A stretch of DNA of 64,000 nt. It comes from Shewanella psychrotolerans. Its GTDB lineage: Bacteria; Pseudomonadota; Gammaproteobacteria; Enterobacterales; Shewanellaceae. This document shows positions 9,107 to 17,330 of the stretch, piece after piece. The stretch covers positions 930,001 through 994,000 of the forward strand of contig NZ_CP080419.1 of NCBI RefSeq assembly GCF_019457595.1, given 5' to 3'. Every line of letters begins with the position of its first letter. Position 1 is the first letter of the stretch. The position numbers were made by a program, and so were the translations under genes. The notes beneath the pieces are model-generated. The model was not told the DNA's origin. It saw only the letters and a list, made by a program, of their open reading frames with translations, and ran no database searches.

Positions 9107-10378
9107 TTAACTTGCCTTTAATGGTGGCCAGCAGAGTGTAAATTGCGTAAACCCTGGCTGACTTTGAAGTAACACCTCTCCTTCATGACGCTCCATGATC
9201 CGCTTGATGATAGCTAACCCTAGACCATGACCTTTATTACCATTTTGCACGACGTTACTACGATAGAAAGGTTCGAAAATCTTACCCTGATCTTCTGCTG
9301 CGATGCCAGGGCCATCATCGATAACACTTAAGACTATACTTTTGTTTTTAATGGTCAACTTGATAACGATCATCTGATCGGCAAAACGTTGTGCATTAAT
9401 GATTAGGTTTTGCAGCGCGCGTTCTATAAGCGATGGATCGCCCATGACTTCTACCCGTTTTATATCACACTCAAATTGTATCGGTATCGAATGTAATCCT
9501 TGAAGTCGCTCAATGGTTTGCTGGGTGAGCTTCGTCAAATCACACCGCTCAAATTGAATGGCTTTGCGCTGTGACTCTAAACTGGCGTAGGTGAGTAGTT
9601 CTTGCAGTAGATTTTCCATCTCTTTTACATCTTGCTGCATCTCATCTAAGAACGCCAGCCTACGTGCTTCGTTTGAATCTGGACCGCAGTATTGTGGCAT
9701 TAACGCGAGGGCAAATTTAAGTCTAGCCAGTGGCGTTCTTATTTCGTGGGACACGGCATTAGAAAGATGTTTCTGGCTTTCTATCAATGCTCGAATATGG
9801 TTGGCCATTTCGTTAAAGGTACTTGCTAACGGTTGTACCTGAGAGCGCCGTGAAAGCTGGATTTGGGTATCCCAGTTTGATTGACCAAACTCTTTGGTGG
9901 CCAGTCTTAAGGTTTTTAGATCGCGAGATAGAGGCCATACCCAAATGAGTGTAACAAAGGCCAATGATAAGTAGAAAAACAGCGTAAACAGGCCTCTAAG
10001 CTGGCCTCTAGGGTCTATTTCTATAGGGCCTGCCATTAAGATTTGTTCGGCATCGACTTTGATAAAATGGAGCTCGTGTTCTTTGTCCTGAGAAGCGACT
10101 AGAACGCTGGTTTGCGTCAGCGGCTCATTGGTTCCTAAAGCGATTTTATCTTTGTCTAGTAACTGAAGCGGGTAATTGGCAGCGGTATCGATCTCAGACA
10201 GATAGTGGGCTCTTTGCGCTTTTGGAAGTTTGCTAATTAACTGGGCTAATGCAATGAGCGGTGCATCGGCAGCACCACTCTCTTCGACATTTTTTTGCCA
10301 TAAACTATCTAGCGTCCAACCTATACCTAAAAAGCTAAGGCTTAGCAGTAGGTATAGGCTGATAAAAAGTCTTTTCAC
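9107..10378 (-). CDS. rstB: RstB-like sensor histidine kinase
   Basis: A 423-residue inner-membrane kinase and last gene of a four-gene minus-strand operon. It has an N-terminal membrane helix (MKRLFISLYLLLSLSFLGIG), a periplasmic domain of roughly 110 residues, a second helix (FTLFFYLSLAFVTLIWVW), a HAMP linker, the HisKA box LSNAVSHEIRTPLARL with the phospho-accepting histidine, and the ATPase domain with N-box LIERALQNLIINAQRFA, G1 VIDDGPGIA and G2 GHGLGLAI. The architecture and the HE-RTPL-RL phrase match E. coli RstB. The partner is the regulator immediately upstream, 12 bases away. The stimulus is unknown; in enterics RstAB belongs to the PhoPQ network, which cannot be assumed here. Confidence 0.9.
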   Translation of the reverse strand: MKRLFISLYLLLSLSFLGIGWTLDSLWQKNVEESGAADAPLIALAQLISKLPKAQRAHYLSEIDTAANYPLQLLDKDKIALGTNEPLTQTSVLVASQDKEHELHFIKVDAEQILMAGPIEIDPRGQLRGLFTLFFYLSLAFVTLIWVWPLSRDLKTLRLATKEFGQSNWDTQIQLSRRSQVQPLASTFNEMANHIRALIESQKHLSNAVSHEIRTPLARLKFALALMPQYCGPDSNEARRLAFLDEMQQDVKEMENLLQELLTYASLESQRKAIQFERCDLTKLTQQTIERLQGLHSIPIQFECDIKRVEVMGDPSLIERALQNLIINAQRFADQMIVIKLTIKNKSIVLSVIDDGPGIAAEDQGKIFEPFYRSNVVQNGNKGHGLGLAIIKRIMERHEGEVLLQSQPGFTQFTLCWPPLKAS

Positions 10379-10390
10379 CGATGCTCCCGT

Positions 10391-11104
10391 CTAGTTATTC
10401 CAAGCTTCGGGAGCAAATAGATAGCCTTGCCCCCATACCGTTTTGATTCTAAACGGGGTTTCGATGTTGTCACCTAACTTTTTACGCAGGCGTGAAATAC
10501 GGACATCAATTTTTCTATCTTTACCATCAAAGTCAATATTAAGTAGATATTGATAGATATATTGTCTACTTAGTACCTGTCCAGCTTGCGAAGCGAGTAA
10601 CCAGAGTAATTCAAACTCATGGCTTGTCAGATCGACCTCGATATCGCCTAATCTAATGGCTTGTGTATGAGGGTCGATGCTTAGTTTACCAAAACTGAGG
10701 CAATGTGATTCGGCTTGTGGCGGTTTAGCCGAGCGACGAAGCAGGTTATTAATTCTTGCTACCAGCAATGCAGGATCGACGGGTTTTACGACATAGTCAT
10801 CGGCGCCTAATTCTAGTCCTTTTATTTGGTCCTCGTTTGAGCCAAGAGCACTCATTAATAGAATTGGACCTGCAAAGTAGTCTGGTAGTTTTTCACAAAG
10901 GGTTAGGCCATCCATTCCTGGTAGCATGATATCTAACAAGATAATATCAGGCTTATAGCTGATTAGTCGGGTAAGCACAGTGTCTCCACGACGTTCAACT
11001 TCAACATGCATTCCATGCGACTTTAAAAAATCCACAATCAAATTTGCTAGACGAATATCATCTTCGACAAGTAATACTCTATGGGGTGATTGGGGTTCGG
11101 TCAT
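10391..11104 (-). CDS. rstA: RstA-like OmpR-family response regulator
   Basis: A two-domain DNA-binding regulator. The receiver shows LLVEDDIRLA, phospho-acceptor LLDIMLPGMDG, the threonine/serine position LLMSALG and lysine in DDYVVKPVDP. The winged helix runs from LSFGKLSIDP to RIKTVWGQGYLFAPEAW. The phrase RIKTV..GYLFAP.AW is close to E. coli RstA. The start used is the ATG at 11104 (MTEPQ), which overlaps the stop of the upstream gene as TAATG, implying translational coupling. A longer frame from 11119 exists but lies inside the upstream gene. Confidence 0.92.
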   Translation of the reverse strand: MTEPQSPHRVLLVEDDIRLANLIVDFLKSHGMHVEVERRGDTVLTRLISYKPDIILLDIMLPGMDGLTLCEKLPDYFAGPILLMSALGSNEDQIKGLELGADDYVVKPVDPALLVARINNLLRRSAKPPQAESHCLSFGKLSIDPHTQAIRLGDIEVDLTSHEFELLWLLASQAGQVLSRQYIYQYLLNIDFDGKDRKIDVRISRLRKKLGDNIETPFRIKTVWGQGYLFAPEAWNN

Positions 11105-11514
11105 TAGAATAGACTCCATGGGTTTCGGTAGCGGCGCCTAACTTGAGGCTCTGCTGTGGGGGTAACATGTAATTTGGCATCGGCTAAGGTTTGATGGGTT
11201 TCTTTATCCATCATCACGAACTGAATATCTTTCTCTGTCGATACCATTATGCTCAGTGAGTTAATATTGGGTGAATCGGCGCACCACGTCGTTAATGATT
11301 CATTATCAGACATAATGCAGACCGTATACGGCGTATCAGTGTGCCAATTGAGTACCAATTTAATATCGCAGGTTTTATTTGGACTATCGGTAATACAAAA
11401 TTCTGGGGATAGCGATAGACTAGCTCCAACGGCCTCGTTTGCTGCTTGCACCGTATTACACAGAAAAACTAACACAAGAATTATCTGTAAAAGTTTATAT
11501 ATCGACAATTGCAC
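11104..11514 (-). CDS. DUF3019 exported protein
   Basis: A 136-residue protein with a cleavable signal peptide (MQLSIYKLLQIILVLVFLCNTVQA), so it is periplasmic or secreted. The mature part starts ASLSLSPEFCITD and has four cysteines in the pattern seen in DUF3019 proteins, plus a basic end (RRRYRN). The family is of unknown function and recurs next to RstAB-type systems and MipA-like proteins in marine relatives, as here. Translation apparently begins with GTG at 11514, only five bases after the mipA stop, and its own stop overlaps rstA. That places it firmly in the operon and suggests a role in sensing or envelope response. Confidence 0.8.
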   Translation of the reverse strand: MQLSIYKLLQIILVLVFLCNTVQAANEAVGASLSLSPEFCITDSPNKTCDIKLVLNWHTDTPYTVCIMSDNESLTTWCADSPNINSLSIMVSTEKDIQFVMMDKETHQTLADAKLHVTPTAEPQVRRRYRNPWSLF

Positions 11515-11519
11515 TGGGT

Positions 11520-12395
11520 TTAAAACCTATAAGCAGTGCCAACAAAAAAAGTATTGGTATTCTGTTGATTGACTAAGGGGCTCTCTACGATTTTATCGCC
11601 AAGTTCAGTGTAGCGAGCTAAGAAAACGAGCTCCCAGTGTTCGTTAATTACATATTGAGTTGTCAATTCTAGTCCTAAATTGGTTGTCGAACCCGCTTGA
11701 TACTGTTCACTCCAGTAGCGGTTTTCACTAGGTCTAACGCTGTAATAGTAGTTGATTATTTCTTCACTTTTCCAATTAGCGAGAGCGGCTACCTCAATTC
11801 TCCACTCATCTAATGCGAGATTATACAGCCATTTAAATTTGGCTTCTGAACCGGAATGTACGTTAAATAAATCGTGCGCAACCGTTAAATTGATTATACC
11901 GATGCCGGTGTAAATAAATGCATCAATTCCGCCAAGAAGCGTAAAGTTTCTGTCTTCAAGTTCATTAAATATCGGCTCTGCTTTTTTTGATACATCCCTT
12001 GGTCCCGCGAATTTCTCTGTGGGTACAGCAAATTGATTTGTGCCTGCTATAAATATATTCGATGGATCCCATCGATAGAAGTATGCGCTATCTGTGCTGA
12101 AGCTGGTGTTCAGATTGATGGTAAATTTTTCATCTTCTACTAGCGTATAGCCAATATTGCCATTATCGAAAAACCAACTATCTCCGTAATAAGCAATAGT
12201 GGGGGCGACATAAATAGGGATATCTTCGCGGTCTTTCAATGGATTTTCTTTTACGCCATAACCTAATGCTACGCCAATATCCCAGCGACCAATTTCGATA
12301 CAATCATTATTTGCCTCACACAAAACCTCACTATCAGCAAAAGCGTGAAATGAGAGGAGTAATGTCGTTAGTAACCAAACAGCAAACTTGTTCAT
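11520..12395 (-). CDS. MipA/OmpV-family outer-membrane protein
   Basis: A 291-residue protein with signal peptide MNKFAVWLLTTLLLSFHAFA. The mature chain alternates short aromatic strands, begins with the family-like WDIGVALGYGVKENPL, and ends in an outer-membrane beta-barrel terminal strand (TNTFFVGTAYRF, final phenylalanine). MipA/OmpV proteins are predicted 10-12-strand barrels; one E. coli member scaffolds murein enzymes, but family functions vary. As the first gene of the operon with DUF3019 and RstAB it is a plausible output or sensing partner of that system. The spacer to the start has only a weak ribosome site. Confidence 0.85.
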   Translation of the reverse strand: MNKFAVWLLTTLLLSFHAFADSEVLCEANNDCIEIGRWDIGVALGYGVKENPLKDREDIPIYVAPTIAYYGDSWFFDNGNIGYTLVEDEKFTINLNTSFSTDSAYFYRWDPSNIFIAGTNQFAVPTEKFAGPRDVSKKAEPIFNELEDRNFTLLGGIDAFIYTGIGIINLTVAHDLFNVHSGSEAKFKWLYNLALDEWRIEVAALANWKSEEIINYYYSVRPSENRYWSEQYQAGSTTNLGLELTTQYVINEHWELVFLARYTELGDKIVESPLVNQQNTNTFFVGTAYRF

Positions 12396-12786
12396 GATTT
12401 AGGATTATTACGTTTTCTATAATAATGGTTATTTGGAAATATAGATTACCACTGAACTACATTTTAACCAGATACTTCAGTCTTTATGATGCAAAATGAT
12501 ACACAATTCTGGGTGTTGTAATGTTGAATTTATTCGACTGTTTTCTATCTGAGCAAGTATTGTGTTCGATCTGAGTAAATATTGTTGTTACTTGTGTGCT
12601 GTTGTTTGCATTTTTGTAACGTCAGCAGGTGTTTTAGCTTGAGTGAGACCCAATTTTGCACGGTTTAAATAGTTCATTAGCAAGCGTAACTCAAATCAGC
12701 GTGTTATTCCCTACATTGTGTCGTCTCTTTCTACAAAATAGGCTTTTGGTGTGCAGGCAGGCGTTATTTTGTAAGGCTCTTGATAA
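12396..12786. other. Intergenic region upstream of the mipA operon
   Basis: AT-rich, with no coding frame that looks real. It must contain the promoter of the minus-strand mipA-rstB operon. No clear regulator box was identified. Confidence 0.4.
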
Positions 12787-13121
12787 GTAGGCTATGAGGT
12801 AACAATACGGGGGCCGAACGGTACGGAGGTTTGCGCGGGTCCTAGGGCCAAGCATGTCGCGAATATGGGGATGGCGGTATGTGAATCGGCTAGAGGTCAA
12901 GGTGTTGGCACTGCACTTTTGAAAGCGATTGTTGATGTAGCCCACAATGGGTTAGCCGTTACGTGAATTGGAAGTCTATACCGATAATGAAGCTGCTATT
13001 GCGTTACATAAGTGCCATGACTTTGTTATTGAAGGGGCGCTAAAGATTATGCTTTTGGGACGGTCAGTATATTAATGCTTATTTATGGTTAAGCTTGTTG
13101 AGTCAAAGCTTGTTAATCTGA
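12787..13121 (+). pseudogene. Decayed GNAT acetyltransferase gene (YhhY-like)
   Basis: Three plus-strand pieces in different frames reassemble a GNAT domain. Bases 12787-12945 encode PRAKHVANMGMAVCESARG followed by QGVGTALLKAIVDVAHN, the acetyl-CoA-binding motif A. Bases about 12955-13040 encode LRELEVYTDNEAAIALHK and then FVIEGALK. A further shift gives KDYAF and DGQYINAYLWL, ending at a stop at 13121. Order and wording match YhhY-type N-acetyltransferases (H.A..G..V.......GVG.AL, ELTVYTDN..AI.LY...GF.IEG, DG.Y..AY.M). At least two frameshifts plus loss of the first third of the protein make it nonfunctional. Confidence 0.8.
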
Positions 13122-13595
13122 GTCGTGAGTTTGAGCTTATTTCCAAAAAGGCGTGGTATTTAAAGCTGATCTAGATCAGTTCAAATTCAACTTTATTTAG
13201 CATTAAATTAGTTTGTGATTAACATCTCGTTATTTGAGTTAGTGAGAACGAAGTGGTAGTAATCGTTGTCGCTGAATTACTTTCTCCTGTTATTTAGTTA
13301 CTTAGATGTCTCATCTTGTGAGTCTTGTCTCAATATCGATAGATTACTTGATTAGAGTCTCATGCGGATTGGGTGTGTTTGTATCCTATTGATTTTAATA
13401 AGTAAACTACCTCACATAATTATGATTAAGAATATTTATGCCTGTAAGTCATTGTATTTAGATGTTTTTGTTTTAAATTGCCACCTACAGATACGGGAGA
13501 TTGCCGAGAACATAGCCATCTAATAAAATCCGCCGCCTGTTGCGCAGGCAAAGCAGTCTACGCATTTATTGACGAGATTTTATTAGGGGAACTTG
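13122..13595. other. Intergenic region upstream of satP
   Basis: About 470 bases without a convincing gene. A plus-strand frame starting at 13478 merely runs into satP in another frame. A candidate CRP site lies inside (separate entry). Confidence 0.4.
13317..13332 (+). promoter_or_regulatory. Candidate CRP-binding site upstream of satP
   Basis: The sequence TGTGA-GTCTTG-TCTCA matches the CRP consensus TGTGA-N6-TCACA at nine of ten half-site positions. It is about 265 bases before the satP start. Catabolite control of acetate uptake would make sense, but one near-consensus match in an AT-rich spacer is weak evidence. Confidence 0.3.
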
Positions 13596-14159
13596 ATGTC
13601 TACAAAATTGGCAAATCCAGCGCCGTTAGGGCTTATGGGTTTTGGCATGACCACTATTTTACTCAATATCCACAATGCGGGTTATTTCCCCATTGATTCG
13701 ATGATCCTTGCTATGGGCATATTTTACGGTGGTATTGGTCAAGTCATTGTCGGCATCATGTGTTTTGCTAGAGGCGATACCTTTGGCACCACCGCATTTA
13801 CCTCTTACGGACTTTTTTGGTTAACCTTAGTCGGTCTTATGTTAATGCCAAATGCGGGGGTTGCCGCAAGCCCTGCCCACTTTATGGGGTGGTATTTAGC
13901 CCTGTGGGGAACATTTACCGCATTTATGTTTGTCGGTTCACTGCGTTATCCCAGAGCGAAGCAATTTGTCTTTGGTTCATTGACCATTTTGTTCTTTTTA
14001 CTGGCGGCAAGAGATTTCACTGGTAGCGAACTGATTGGCACTATAGCGGGTTTTGAAGGTATGTTGTGTGGTGCGAGTGCTATCTATTTTGCAATGGCTC
14101 AAGTACTTAACGGTGAATATGGTCGAACGATCTTACCTGTCGGCGAAATGAAGTCTTAA
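13596..14159 (+). CDS. satP: Acetate/succinate uptake transporter SatP (GPR1/FUN34/YaaH family)
   Basis: A 187-residue inner-membrane protein with six predicted helices. It begins MSTKLANPAPLGLMGFGMTT, nearly identical to E. coli SatP (YaaH), including the family signature NPAPLGLMGF, and continues LAMGIFYGGIGQ and TAFTSYGLFWLTL, ending GRTILPVGE. SatP imports acetate and succinate with protons through a hexameric channel-like assembly. The start is the ATG at 13596, with AGGGGA five bases before it, not the overlapping TTG at 13593. The gene stands alone and is followed by a strong terminator. Confidence 0.95.
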   Translation: MSTKLANPAPLGLMGFGMTTILLNIHNAGYFPIDSMILAMGIFYGGIGQVIVGIMCFARGDTFGTTAFTSYGLFWLTLVGLMLMPNAGVAASPAHFMGWYLALWGTFTAFMFVGSLRYPRAKQFVFGSLTILFFLLAARDFTGSELIGTIAGFEGMLCGASAIYFAMAQVLNGEYGRTILPVGEMKS

Positions 14160-14260
14160 AACCAGTCAGTCGATAGAAGCCTTGACCGTATAGAGGAGCT
14201 CTGCGCGATAGAAAGGTTAGAGTCAATAGCCTTTCAATCTGCGGGGGATACAAGTTATCT

Positions 14261-14295
14261 AGCCCCCTAAGCAGATGACAAGCTGCTTAGGGGCT
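14261..14295. terminator. Terminator between satP and the convergent yiaD-like gene
   Basis: A 13- to 14-base stem AGCCCCCTAAGCAG (14261-14274) pairing with CTGCTTAGGGGCT (14283-14295), 8-base loop, followed by TTTC. It lies between convergent genes and can act in both directions. Confidence 0.75.
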
Positions 14296-14300
14296 TTCAA

Positions 14301-14975
14301 TCAACCTTTTGGCATCGGTGTCAAAACTATCTCAACACGGCGGTTTTGGGCACGGCCTTGCTGCGTGGCGTTATCGGCAATGGGATGAGCCTCACCAAGC
14401 CCTTCAGAGCTGATACGTTGGTTATCAATTTTTTGTGACATTAAGTAGTTTGCCACTTCACTTGCACGTACTTGTGATAGTCGAAGGTTATATGCGTCGC
14501 TACCAGAGCTGTCGGTGAAACCGAGTACATTGAGTTTAGTTTCATCATATTTGGCCGCAACTAAAGCAACGCTATTTAGCACCTGTTTGGCGCGTTGGCT
14601 CAGATTCGATTGATCGACACCGAAAGTGAGTTCATTTGGCATGTTCAATACGATATTGTCGCCATTACGAGTCACGCTCACACCTGTAGATTGCAGTTGT
14701 TTGCGTAACTCTGCTTCTTGTACATCCATATAGTAACCAATTCCACCACCAACAGCTGCGCCAGAAGCGGCACCAATCAAGGCACCTTTACCACGATCAC
14801 TTTTGCTTGAAGAGGCAACCCCAATAGCGGCACCAGCAATGGCGCCAATGATCGCCCCATTGGTGGCTTTGGCATTTTGAGATTCATTGGTATAAGGATT
14901 AGTCGTTTGGCATGCTGATAGCAGTATGCTTGAGCTTACAAAGAGCGCGACTAAAGAAAGTTTATTTTTGATCAT
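14301..14975 (-). CDS. yiaD: OmpA-domain lipoprotein (YiaD-like)
   Basis: A 224-residue outer-membrane lipoprotein. The signal peptide ends in lipobox LLSAC. A glycine-zipper region follows (GAIIGAIAGAAIGVASSSK, then RGKGALIGAASGAAVGGGIG and YYMDVQEAELR). The C-terminal OmpA/MotB peptidoglycan-binding domain contains VLGFTDSSGSDAYNLRLS and NRRVEI. Colinearity with E. coli YiaD is strong across the whole length. It likely tethers outer membrane to peptidoglycan. The ATG at 14975 is preceded by GGGAG at 5 bases, so the upstream in-frame TTG at 14987 is rejected. Confidence 0.92.
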   Translation of the reverse strand: MIKNKLSLVALFVSSSILLSACQTTNPYTNESQNAKATNGAIIGAIAGAAIGVASSSKSDRGKGALIGAASGAAVGGGIGYYMDVQEAELRKQLQSTGVSVTRNGDNIVLNMPNELTFGVDQSNLSQRAKQVLNSVALVAAKYDETKLNVLGFTDSSGSDAYNLRLSQVRASEVANYLMSQKIDNQRISSEGLGEAHPIADNATQQGRAQNRRVEIVLTPMPKG

Positions 14976-15157
14976 GATGACTCCCAAAATGCTGTCGAAA
15001 AATGTCGACTTGATATCGGTGTAGATTTTCGCATTTCTAACAAAGGGAATTAAGTAGATAATGCATTTACATAAACAAGTGATAGATTATTGTTCACCAT
15101 TCCTTGGCGATCTTACTTTGTTAACCTGAGTTTTACTTAGTTAAAATCGGACTGCTA

Positions 15158-15628
15158 TTACTGTTTACTACGTATATATTCGCAAGCTTGTTGATCAAGG
15201 TAGCGTTTGGAAAGGTAGCTTTGCCCTCGCTCTAGAGTGAAAAGGAAACCTTGCTCAGTCTCTTTTAATCGGTAAATGTCAGTCCACGCGATAATGGAGT
15301 CTATATAAGCCGATTTAGTGGCTATACCATTCTCATCTATCGTCAGTTCAACCTCATTACCGGCTGCTCTGCTCCACATTTGGCGTAGTAGCCACCAAGG
15401 GCGTTTGAATTTAACGCTTAATGCTTCGAGAACCCCAAGCCCGATAATAAACCATGAAGCATAATTATTTGCACCAGTTAGCAAGAGTATTGTTCCGATA
15501 GCAACAAAGATCCCCGCTTTGCTATAACGTTTCATCGAATGATCAAGGCTGACGGATTGATCGAAGCACTCACTATAGTATGGCTTATCGAGAATAAATT
15601 GTGTGGTATAGCGAAATGAGCTAGTCAT
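15158..15628 (-). CDS. YcxB-like membrane protein
   Basis: A 156-residue protein with two close hydrophobic segments (AGIFVAIGTILLLTG and YASWFIIGLGVLEALS) after a 35-residue soluble start, then a soluble C-terminal domain containing ELTIDENGIATKSAYIDSII and WTDIYRLKETEQGFLF. This two-helix plus W.DI...E...F layout matches the YcxB-like family, whose function is unknown. The ATG at 15628 is used; no clear ribosome site was seen. It stands alone. Confidence 0.65.
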   Translation of the reverse strand: MTSSFRYTTQFILDKPYYSECFDQSVSLDHSMKRYSKAGIFVAIGTILLLTGANNYASWFIIGLGVLEALSVKFKRPWWLLRQMWSRAAGNEVELTIDENGIATKSAYIDSIIAWTDIYRLKETEQGFLFTLERGQSYLSKRYLDQQACEYIRSKQ

Positions 15629-15743
15629 GCATATCACGGGTTTATAAAATTTGCCCTAGTGTAATAGCAATAGAAATTTGTGCAACGATGTACTAGCTTT
15701 AGATCTTTATTCATAAATGAATTTTAATGTTAGGCAGGTGTCT

Positions 15744-16058
15744 ATGTCGTGCATACCAAAAGGTTATGTAAAGTGCAAAACTACAGAAGTTTTCGGTAAA
15801 GAGAGTATTCCCGATATCTATGCCCAACGTCACTTTACCCGCAGAGGAGTTTATGAGCAGATCCATGTTATTAGTGGTGAACTGATGTTTTATGGCTATA
15901 AAGATAAGGAGGGCGAGGTTGAGCGAGAGGTAAGATTAAAAGCCTCTGAAACTGCGATATCCCATCCTGAATATTGGCACAGCATCATGCCGTTAACAGA
16001 TGATACTCAGTTTGAAATCCATTTCTACATAAAACCAGAAGCCTTAAACAACCCCTAA
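15744..16058 (+). CDS. DUF1971 cupin-like protein
   Basis: A 104-residue single-domain protein with the DUF1971 pattern also found at the N-terminus of some TehB proteins: IPKGYVKCKTTEVF, then RRGVYEQIHVISGELMFYGY, and HPEYWHSIMPL with FEIHFYI. It should fold as a small beta-barrel (cupin). No function is established; a link to tellurite is only by family name. The ATG at 15744 has AGGCAGG 5 bases upstream, which decides against the earlier ATG at 15717. Confidence 0.75.
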   Translation: MSCIPKGYVKCKTTEVFGKESIPDIYAQRHFTRRGVYEQIHVISGELMFYGYKDKEGEVEREVRLKASETAISHPEYWHSIMPLTDDTQFEIHFYIKPEALNNP

Positions 16059-16097
16059 CCTTAATCTGCCCCCGCTCATAAGACAATAATATTGCAG

Positions 16098-16523
16098 CTA
16101 GCGCATTTCGTAGCTGTTACGTTTGCTGGGGTGGTCGGTCAAGTATTCGACAAACTCAACCTCAAATCCATCAGGATCAATAAAGTACACATTACGCCGA
16201 TAGGGATCGATAGCACCCTCTTTATCAACCTCAAATCCTGCTTGCGCTAGTCGACTGACAACCCCATCAAGATCATGAGTCACAAAAGCAAAATGTGCCA
16301 AGCCCACTTGATGGCCTGTTAAGTCTCGGTTATCTGCTTCTCCATCATCATTAAATGCCAGATATTGGTAGTCATCGCCAAAGTGAATCCAGTTTCGAGG
16401 TTTGCCGTACCAAGTTCCTTCGCCACCACCACGAACCGTCCAGTGAGGGAATGCTGCTTGATAGAAGGCCAAGCTGGCGTTGATGTCTCTAACGACTAAG
16501 TTAACATGTTCTAAGTGGATCAT
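16098..16523 (-). CDS. VOC-family (glyoxalase/dioxygenase-like) protein
   Basis: A 141-residue vicinal-oxygen-chelate protein. Two beta-alpha-beta-beta-beta halves are visible: HVNLVVRDINASLAFYQ and LAHFAFVTHDLDGVVSRLAQAG, closing with YFIDPDGFEVEFVEYL. Candidate metal ligands are the histidine in LEHVNLV, the histidine in GLAHFAF and the glutamate in GFEVEFV, as in glyoxalase I-type enzymes. The reaction cannot be assigned. It follows the FMN reductase gene by about 46 bases on the same strand, so they probably form a two-gene operon under control of the divergent regulator. Confidence 0.85.
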   Translation of the reverse strand: MIHLEHVNLVVRDINASLAFYQAAFPHWTVRGGGEGTWYGKPRNWIHFGDDYQYLAFNDDGEADNRDLTGHQVGLAHFAFVTHDLDGVVSRLAQAGFEVDKEGAIDPYRRNVYFIDPDGFEVEFVEYLTDHPSKRNSYEMR

Positions 16524-16569
16524 TTCTTACTCCTTTAGGAAACTAATCACGGTCAGATGATCGCAACGA

Positions 16570-17175
16570 TCACATGCCATAACTATATTCCTGTTGCTTC
16601 GGGTAGGGTTGATCTTGATGGTTATCTCGAACCATTTTTAGCGCGATACTGTATTGATGCAGCATGTGAATGCTGTAATCAATTCGACCTCTTAGCTGCT
16701 GCTCACGCTGATCTTGTTCACCTTGTAGTAATACAGTTTCGCTGTTTCTGATGATGAGGTGATCAGGTATAGGGACCAGTTTGTTGTTCTTTAGTGCATT
16801 CATCTTGAGTTCGGCAATGGGATAAGCACCGCTAATGCCCCCCGATACAGCAACTAACAGCGCGGGTTTATGGGCGGTATCTTGGCCATCGCACAGTAGG
16901 AGAAAATTCTTTAGTAATGGCGATGCCATACCACCCCATTCTGGTGTGATCAGCACTAAGGCATCGGCTTGTTTGATCAGCGCGCTAATATCATTCCAAT
17001 TACTATTGAGTAACGCAGGGCTAGCTCTGTCACCATCCCAAAATGGCAGCGTAAACTTACACAGTTCAATATGAGTAACTGATTGAAATTGTGGGCAGTG
17101 CTCCGCAATGTAACTTGCAACTTTAGCGCTTTGTGATGGGGTTCTTTGACTAGAGCTGACGATAAGAATATTCAT
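16570..17175 (-). CDS. NAD(P)H-dependent FMN reductase (flavodoxin-fold)
   Basis: A 201-residue cytoplasmic flavoprotein. It begins MNILIVSSSQRTPSQSAKVA, where the SSSQR.S.S loop binds FMN phosphate, and has the second FMN loop VLITPEWGGMASPLLKNFLL. These identify the NADPH-dependent FMN reductase/SsuE-like superfamily. It would reduce free flavin, a quinone or another acceptor. The start at 17175 fits the family N-terminus; an in-frame start at 17187 is weaker. It is divergent from the regulator gene at 17331, with palindromic sites between them, and precedes a VOC protein gene. Confidence 0.85.
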   Translation of the reverse strand: MNILIVSSSQRTPSQSAKVASYIAEHCPQFQSVTHIELCKFTLPFWDGDRASPALLNSNWNDISALIKQADALVLITPEWGGMASPLLKNFLLLCDGQDTAHKPALLVAVSGGISGAYPIAELKMNALKNNKLVPIPDHLIIRNSETVLLQGEQDQREQQLRGRIDYSIHMLHQYSIALKMVRDNHQDQPYPKQQEYSYGM

Positions 17176-17216
17176 TATGTAAACCATATTGTTTATTTAA
17201 TGTTTTGTAATGTAAT

Positions 17217-17264
17217 TTATTTACTTAAGATTGTAAATAATAAAGTAAACAAAAAAGTTTACTT
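17217..17264. promoter_or_regulatory. Two candidate operators between reductase and regulator genes
   Basis: Two inverted repeats lie in the 155-base divergent spacer: TTATTTAC (17217-17224) with GTAAATAA (17233-17240), and AAGTAAAC (17243-17250) with GTTTACTT (17257-17264). Both are built on the same half-site, roughly TTATTTAC/GTAAA, as expected for a dimeric winged-helix repressor acting on both promoters. Confidence 0.5.
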
Positions 17265-17330
17265 ATTTATTGGATACTCGTTATCGATAGGTAATAATGT
17301 GGGCTGCGGTATGTTATTTGGGGAGATAGG

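Noticed and set aside
12691-12945. Minus-strand frame of 84 codons
   Set aside because: It overlaps the decayed GNAT gene on the other strand and has no ribosome site or recognisable motif.
13478-13696. Plus-strand frame of 72 codons ahead of satP
   Set aside because: It runs into satP in another frame and lacks a ribosome site.
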